Assembly: GCF_900103525.1 (NCBI RefSeq) | Contig: NZ_FNHN01000006.1 | Span: forward strand, 270,948 to 334,947 | Length of the DNA stretch: 64,000 bases | Reading direction: 5' to 3' | Origin: Bacillus sp. OK048 | Lineage (GTDB): Bacteria; Bacillota; Bacilli; Bacillales; Cytobacillaceae | Position numbers and translations under genes: made by a program | Shown: positions 60,111-64,000 of the stretch, in pieces | How the letters are laid out: every line of letters starts with the position of its first letter | Position numbering within the stretch: the stretch's first letter is position 1 | Notes under the pieces: model-generated | Told to the model about the DNA's origin: nothing | Databases searched by the model: none | The model's input: the letters and a program-made list of their open reading frames with translations, nothing else

Positions 60111-60866
60111 TTAAAATTCTGACATTCTTTTATACAAATTCAGGATAGATTGTCCGTAGCTAGTACCAGGTACAGCCCATTTTCCGTTTAAAGCGGTCCA
60201 GGTTGTCGCAGAGCCTCTATTTACAAGTCGAAAGCGCGGGTCAACCAGTGGGTATCGATTAGGCAAGGGTGAATTAGTAGCATAAGCATACAAATGCTGG
60301 AGATGTGCAAGAACACCTTCCTCCCGTGTAGGGAAGCTTGCACCACGTGATCCACCACCTGTTGCTCCAATTCCAGCGAAATTGTGCTGCCCATTTCTCA
60401 CGTCACCTGTAAACCGAAAATAGCCTGTTTCGTGCATCGCTTGTGCAAAGGCCACGTCACCTCTAATTCCATAATACTCTCCCAGTTTTTTGTAAAAATC
60501 CCCTAGTAATGGCGCATTTGGGTTAATTGATCTTACATATGTGTTCATTTTTTCAGCGGATAGCTGGGTAGGACCTAAAATTGAAGTTGGATTTAGGTCA
60601 ATAGGCCCAGGGCTTGGAGTTGGAGTTGGGCTGTTCACATTTTCTGCTAGTATAAAGGCATTTATTCCTGTGCTTCCCTTGATATCAGTTACCCGTTGTT
60701 CTGCATTTTCCCGAATGGAGAAGGCACCTACCTGCACCCGAAACCAGGTTTCACCTGAGATGACCGTCGCAACGATAAAGGATTGAATTCCTTTTGACCG
60801 AAGGAAGCCTATGCGCTCCTGTGCATTTTCCCTTGATTTGAAGGACCCGGCAAATACTTTGTACAT
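60111..60866 (-). CDS. SPOR-domain N-acetylglucosaminidase (GH73-like)
   Basis: The 251-residue protein has two SPOR repeats at the N-terminus (YKVFAGSFKSRENAQERIGFL and FRVQVGAFSIRENAEQRV), a Pro/Thr-rich linker (NSPTPTPSPGPIDLNPTS), and a C-terminal glucosaminidase domain with the likely catalytic Glu in AFAQAMHETGYFRFTGDV and QHNFAGIGATGG. It should cleave peptidoglycan and be guided by SPOR binding to denuded glycan. No signal peptide is seen, so export could depend on another route or on mother-cell lysis after sporulation. Confidence 0.87.
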   Translation of the reverse strand: MYKVFAGSFKSRENAQERIGFLRSKGIQSFIVATVISGETWFRVQVGAFSIRENAEQRVTDIKGSTGINAFILAENVNSPTPTPSPGPIDLNPTSILGPTQLSAEKMNTYVRSINPNAPLLGDFYKKLGEYYGIRGDVAFAQAMHETGYFRFTGDVRNGQHNFAGIGATGGGSRGASFPTREEGVLAHLQHLYAYATNSPLPNRYPLVDPRFRLVNRGSATTWTALNGKWAVPGTSYGQSILNLYKRMSEF

Positions 60867-60947
60867 TTAAACACCTCCATTTGTCAGTTTCATTCTATGT
60901 TATGTAAAAGAAACATTTTACGGTAGACAATAGCCTGCTAATTCAAA

Positions 60948-60972
60948 AAGAAACCCCCAGTTGGAGGTTTCT
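60948..60972 (-). terminator. Terminator of the second EamA gene
   Basis: On the minus strand AAGAAACC and GGTTTCTT form the stem around TCCAACTGGG, followed by TTTG. Confidence 0.7.
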
Positions 60973-61883
60973 TAGGTTCCACTTTTAGCGGTTCTGCCCT
61001 TAAAATGAATTCTTTTTTGCTGTTGCATTAAAAAGAAAAAGACACCAAGGAGTACGAGCATTCCACCTGCGATTTGCCAGTTTACTAAATGCTCATTTAG
61101 TAAAATGACTGCCAGGATCGAAGCACCAACAGGTTCACCTAATATACTCATTGAAATGGTGGTTGCATTCACATAGTTTAGAAGCCAGTTATTGATGATA
61201 TGACTGATCGTTGGAACGGTTGCCAGTAATAAGAAAATTCCCCATTCCTCGGCAGGGTAGCCGTTAAAAGCTACACTGGTGCTTAGGTTATAAATTGATA
61301 GAATAATCGTAGCAATGAAAAACACACAAAAGCTATAAATCCAATGAGATACTTTTTTTACAATACGTTGGCCGATCAGCAAGTAGCCAACGACAGCAAT
61401 GACACTTAAAAATGAGAGAATGTCACCAAAAATAGCGTCCTGACTTAAGGCTAAATCTCCCCAGCCAATCATCATTGCGCCAATAATCGCTATGCCCATC
61501 GTCATCAATGCTGGGGTCGTTGTCCGTTCTTTAAAGAGAAAGTATCCGCCAACCAATGAAACAATTGGCTGCAGGGCAAGGATGATTGTGGAACTGGCAA
61601 CGGTCGTTAATTTTAGGGAACCAAACCAAAGAACAAAATGCAGGGCTAGAAACAGACCTGAAAAAAATAAAAACACCCAATCTTTTGTTGTGATTTTTGT
61701 AAATTCCGCACGGTACTTCCAGACGATGGGCAGCATTAAAAGGCTAGCTAACAGCATCCGATACATACTTAAAATCGAAGCGGGCGCATCGGACCATTTT
61801 ACAAAAATCGCTGAGAACGATATGGCTATAATTGAAATCGTGAGTGGTAAGACAATTGATCTGGAACTTTCCTGCTGTGACAT
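60972..61883 (-). CDS. EamA/DMT-family membrane transporter
   Basis: The 303-residue protein has about ten helices in two EamA repeats (SIIAISFSAIFVKWSDAPASILSMYRMLLASLLMLP and LNYVNATTISMSILGEPVGASILAVILLNEHL). The GEP motif in the second repeat is common in this family. The substrate is unknown. An AAAGAAAAGATG-type weak site precedes the start. It is monocistronic and not closely related in sequence to the 13942-14823 transporter. Confidence 0.9.
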   Translation of the reverse strand: MSQQESSRSIVLPLTISIIAISFSAIFVKWSDAPASILSMYRMLLASLLMLPIVWKYRAEFTKITTKDWVFLFFSGLFLALHFVLWFGSLKLTTVASSTIILALQPIVSLVGGYFLFKERTTTPALMTMGIAIIGAMMIGWGDLALSQDAIFGDILSFLSVIAVVGYLLIGQRIVKKVSHWIYSFCVFFIATIILSIYNLSTSVAFNGYPAEEWGIFLLLATVPTISHIINNWLLNYVNATTISMSILGEPVGASILAVILLNEHLVNWQIAGGMLVLLGVFFFLMQQQKRIHFKGRTAKSGT

Positions 61884-62010
61884 CTTTTCTTTATCCTCTT
61901 TTCTTAACTAAATTTCCATCAATGAATTTTAACATATTATTTTGGTTTAGAGAGAACGAAGGTTCCTTATGTAAATATTGTTGCTAATGCAAATATTAAC
62001 CAAATGAAAA

Positions 62011-62046
62011 ACGCCAAACCCCGGGTGTGAGGGGATTGACGTTCTC
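62011..62046 (-). terminator. Terminator of the aminotransferase operon
   Basis: On the minus strand AACGTCAATCCCC pairs imperfectly with GGGGTTTGGCGTT, followed by TTTC. Confidence 0.75.
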
Positions 62047-62049
62047 CTG

Positions 62050-63261
62050 CTACTTTTTTGTATACAGTTCTTCGACTTGAACCTTGCTATTTTCTAATGA
62101 ATCGACAAACCGTTTGATTCGTTTTATTGCCTCTTGGAGTTGTTCCAGAGAAGTGGCATAGGAGCATCTGACATAGCCTTCGCCGCTCTCTCCAAAAGCA
62201 CTTCCTGGTACTACGGCTACTTTTTCAGCTAATAAAAGCTCTTCCGCAAATTGTTCAGAGGTCAACCCTGTTTTTATAATAGAAGGGAAGACGTAGAAAG
62301 CACCACCTGGCGTGTGGCAGTCCAAACCAATGTTATTTAAAGATTGAACAATGTAATTCCGTCTCCTGCGATAACTTCTTCTCATGCTTTCCACTTCGTG
62401 ATACGTATTTCTTAGTGCCTCAATTGCACCGTGCTGGAGCATATGTGACGCACACATGGTAGTATATTGTAAAATTTTCACCATTTGCTCCGTAAATGAT
62501 GCTGGGGCAGCTAAGTAACCTAATCTCCAGCCCGTCATCGCAAATCCTTTTGAGAAGCCGTTGACTAAGATGGTCCGTTCGTACATTCCTTCAATCGAGG
62601 CAAAGCTAGTATAGTCTTCATCATAGGTTAATTCTGCATAGATTTCATCAGAGACGACGAGCAGGTCATGTTTTTCGACCACAGCAGCAATATTTGTCAG
62701 CTCTTCTTTATTTAGATAAGTTCCCGTTGGATTATTTGGGGAACATAATAAAATTGCCTTGGTACGACTGGTAATCGCGTTTTCAATTTGTTCAGGTGTA
62801 AGCTTAAAGCCATTGCTTGGGTGTGTTGAAACGGGTATTGGCTTGCCGCCGGCTAACGTGACTAACGGTGCGTAGGAAACGAAGGCGGGTTCAATAATTA
62901 ATACCTCGTCCCCAGGGTTTAAAATCGCACGGAAGGTGAGATCAATTGCTTGGCTGGCACCGACCGTCACAATGATTTGATCGACCGGATTATACTGGAT
63001 TCCGAATCGCTTATTTAAGTAGAAGGAGATTTCCTGTCTTAGTTCAAGCAAACCTGGATTTGCTGTATACGATGTAAAGCCTTCTTCTAGCGATAGAATG
63101 GCTGCTTCCCGGATACTCCAAGGTGTGATAAAGTCTGGTTCACCGACTCCTAGGGAAATGACGCCTTTCATGGAGGCTGCTAGGTCAAAAAACTTCCTTA
63201 TTCCAGAAGGTTTAAGTTCCTTCACCATTTCAGATAAATAGTGTTGGTGTTCCTTCATCAT
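62050..63261 (-). CDS. Class I/II PLP-dependent aminotransferase (YugH-like)
   Basis: The 403-residue fold-type I enzyme has the PLP lysine in NGFSKGFAMTGWRLGY, the SPNNPTGTYL loop and the SDEIYAELTYD segment. It resembles aspartate/aromatic-type aminotransferases such as B. subtilis YugH and PatA. The amino acid substrate is uncertain. It overlaps the upstream Lrp-type regulator by 4 nt, the same order as yugG-yugH, which suggests the regulator controls this gene in response to its substrate. Confidence 0.92.
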   Translation of the reverse strand: MMKEHQHYLSEMVKELKPSGIRKFFDLAASMKGVISLGVGEPDFITPWSIREAAILSLEEGFTSYTANPGLLELRQEISFYLNKRFGIQYNPVDQIIVTVGASQAIDLTFRAILNPGDEVLIIEPAFVSYAPLVTLAGGKPIPVSTHPSNGFKLTPEQIENAITSRTKAILLCSPNNPTGTYLNKEELTNIAAVVEKHDLLVVSDEIYAELTYDEDYTSFASIEGMYERTILVNGFSKGFAMTGWRLGYLAAPASFTEQMVKILQYTTMCASHMLQHGAIEALRNTYHEVESMRRSYRRRRNYIVQSLNNIGLDCHTPGGAFYVFPSIIKTGLTSEQFAEELLLAEKVAVVPGSAFGESGEGYVRCSYATSLEQLQEAIKRIKRFVDSLENSKVQVEELYTKK

Positions 63262-63761
63262 GGTGAAACCACCATTCGACGATCGCGATCATTGTTTTCT
63301 CCAAAAATAACGCCATCATGTTTATATTTTTTTAACATGAAATGTGTGGTTGTGGAAATGACATTATCGATGGTTGACAGCTTTTCAGAAACAAAACGAG
63401 CGATCTCCGACATCGTTTTTCCTTCAATGGTGATTGATAAATCATAGGCACCAGACATGAGGTATAAGGAAGTCACTTCTGGAAAGCGATAAATTCTTTC
63501 CGCCACTTCGTCAAAGCCAACCCCGCGTTTGGGTGTCACCTTAACCTCAATCATCGCCACAATACTATCCTTGCCAGCTACCTTGCTCCAATCAATCAAA
63601 GCCGGGTAACTAACAATCACTTTCTCATCCTCTAGCTTCTTAATGAGCGCATTAACATCCTCCACAGTCGAATTCACCATCAAGGCAATATCCTCAACAG
63701 GAATCCTATGACTCTCCTCAAGAATCTGCAACACCTCGAGCTCCTCACCAGACAACTTCAT
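63258..63761 (-). CDS. Lrp/AsnC-family regulator (YugG-like)
   Basis: The 167-residue protein has an N-terminal winged helix (LSGEELEVLQILEESHRIPVEDIALMVNSTVEDVNALIKKLED) and a C-terminal RAM/Lrp ligand-binding domain (SIVAMIEVKVTPKRGVGFDEVAERI, VTSLYLMSGAYDLSITIEG). Lrp proteins bind amino acids and control nearby amino acid genes. It is the first gene of a two-gene operon with the aminotransferase. GAGAGGGATGTAGG lies before the ATG. Confidence 0.93.
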   Translation of the reverse strand: MKLSGEELEVLQILEESHRIPVEDIALMVNSTVEDVNALIKKLEDEKVIVSYPALIDWSKVAGKDSIVAMIEVKVTPKRGVGFDEVAERIYRFPEVTSLYLMSGAYDLSITIEGKTMSEIARFVSEKLSTIDNVISTTTHFMLKKYKHDGVIFGENNDRDRRMVVSP

Positions 63762-63828
63762 CCTACATCCCTCTCATTCCTAAACTAATAATACATATCA
63801 TACATCATTGTTTGAATAATTTAAATAC

Positions 63829-63886
63829 GTGGTGCCTGTCACCGCTCGTGGACACTGTCCACCCCAGGTGGACAGTTATTACTTTA
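63829..63886. repeat. Intergenic palindromic repeat with GTGCCTGTCACC core
   Basis: GTGGTGCCTGTCACCGCTCGTGG is followed by CTGTCCACC-CCA-GGTGGACAG, a perfect 9-bp hairpin. A related stretch in reverse orientation (CGGTGACAGGC) occurs at 24660-24670, just after the GH2 gene, which suggests a dispersed element. Confidence 0.55.
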
Positions 63887-63953
63887 TAAAAAAGGTTGCT
63901 GGTTAGGAGACTGCTGAAAATATAGGCAATCTAAATTTACCGCAATAAAAATT

Positions 63954-63995
63954 AAAAAGATTAGGGATGTTTTTGAACATTCCCTAATCTTTTTT
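63954..63995. terminator. Strong terminator at the window edge
   Basis: AAAAAGATTAGGGA pairs with TCCCTAATCTTTTT, with an inner TGTT/AACA extension and A and T flanks. It probably ends a gene that lies beyond the window. Confidence 0.85.
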
Positions 63996-64000
63996 CGTGT

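Overview
The window comes from a low-GC, endospore-former-like Firmicute of the family Bacillaceae (Bacillus/Neobacillus-like). The evidence is the B. subtilis-style flagellar gene order, strong AGGAGG-type ribosome binding sites, homologues of B. subtilis Yes, Yug and YcgT proteins, a sporulation-kinase-like histidine kinase, perfect Fur boxes of the TGATAATnATTATCA type, and intergenic repeats of a kind seen in such genomes. The genus is an inference. No rRNA, tRNA, CRISPR array, prophage or insertion sequence was recognised.

Region 1 (1-13.6 kb, + strand) is a tightly packed flagellar basal body and type III export operon: fliF (5' end outside the window), fliG, fliH, fliI, fliJ, fliN, fliO, fliP, fliQ, fliR, flhB, flhA, flhF, flhG and a sigma-28 type factor, closed by a terminator. 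Unlike the B. subtilis fla/che operon, this stretch has no fliK, flgD, hook gene, fliL, fliM, cheY or other che genes, so it is a compact or possibly second flagellar set. A short gene remnant and an EamA transporter follow.

Region 2 (14.9-24.7 kb) is a carbohydrate utilisation locus: a DUF624 (YesL-like) membrane protein facing two sugar ABC permeases, a lipoprotein binding protein, a YesM/YesN-like two-component system and a large GH2-family glycoside hydrolase. The GH2 enzyme has Gln where the catalytic acid/base Glu is expected.

Region 3 (25.1-35.7 kb) is an anaerobic or redox locus. A PucR/CdaR-type regulator, a cytoplasmic molybdopterin oxidoreductase and a four-cluster ferredoxin lie on the minus strand. 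Divergent from them are a radical SAM protein, a TorD-like chaperone and a complete DmsABC-type reductase (Tat-exported catalytic subunit, FeS subunit, membrane anchor). The radical SAM gene as first gene of this operon makes the locus the best candidate here for an undescribed system.

Region 4 (35.8-43.4 kb) holds an alpha/beta hydrolase and MFS exporter pair facing an XRE-TPR regulator, with three 17-bp palindromes between them, then an orphan fused DppB-DppC-like permease and galE. Region 5 (43.6-51.1 kb) is a mixed stretch: a PAS-GGDEF-EAL protein, a GNAT acetyltransferase, purU, a truncated response regulator, a truncated glycosyltransferase, a GntP transporter, an FMN reductase and PhnA.

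Region 6 (51.1-56.3 kb) is an iron-siderophore ABC transporter divergent from a ferredoxin-NADP reductase-like flavoprotein, sharing three Fur boxes. Region 7 (56.3-64 kb) carries a glycerophosphodiester phosphodiesterase, a MOSC protein, a PAS histidine kinase, a SPOR-GH73 hydrolase, a second EamA transporter, and an aminotransferase with an Lrp-type regulator (YugH-YugG-like). Throughout, intergenic spaces carry hairpin-containing tandem repeats (52 bp, about 52 bp and 20 bp units) and a dispersed repeat that abuts the stop codons of three minus-strand genes.
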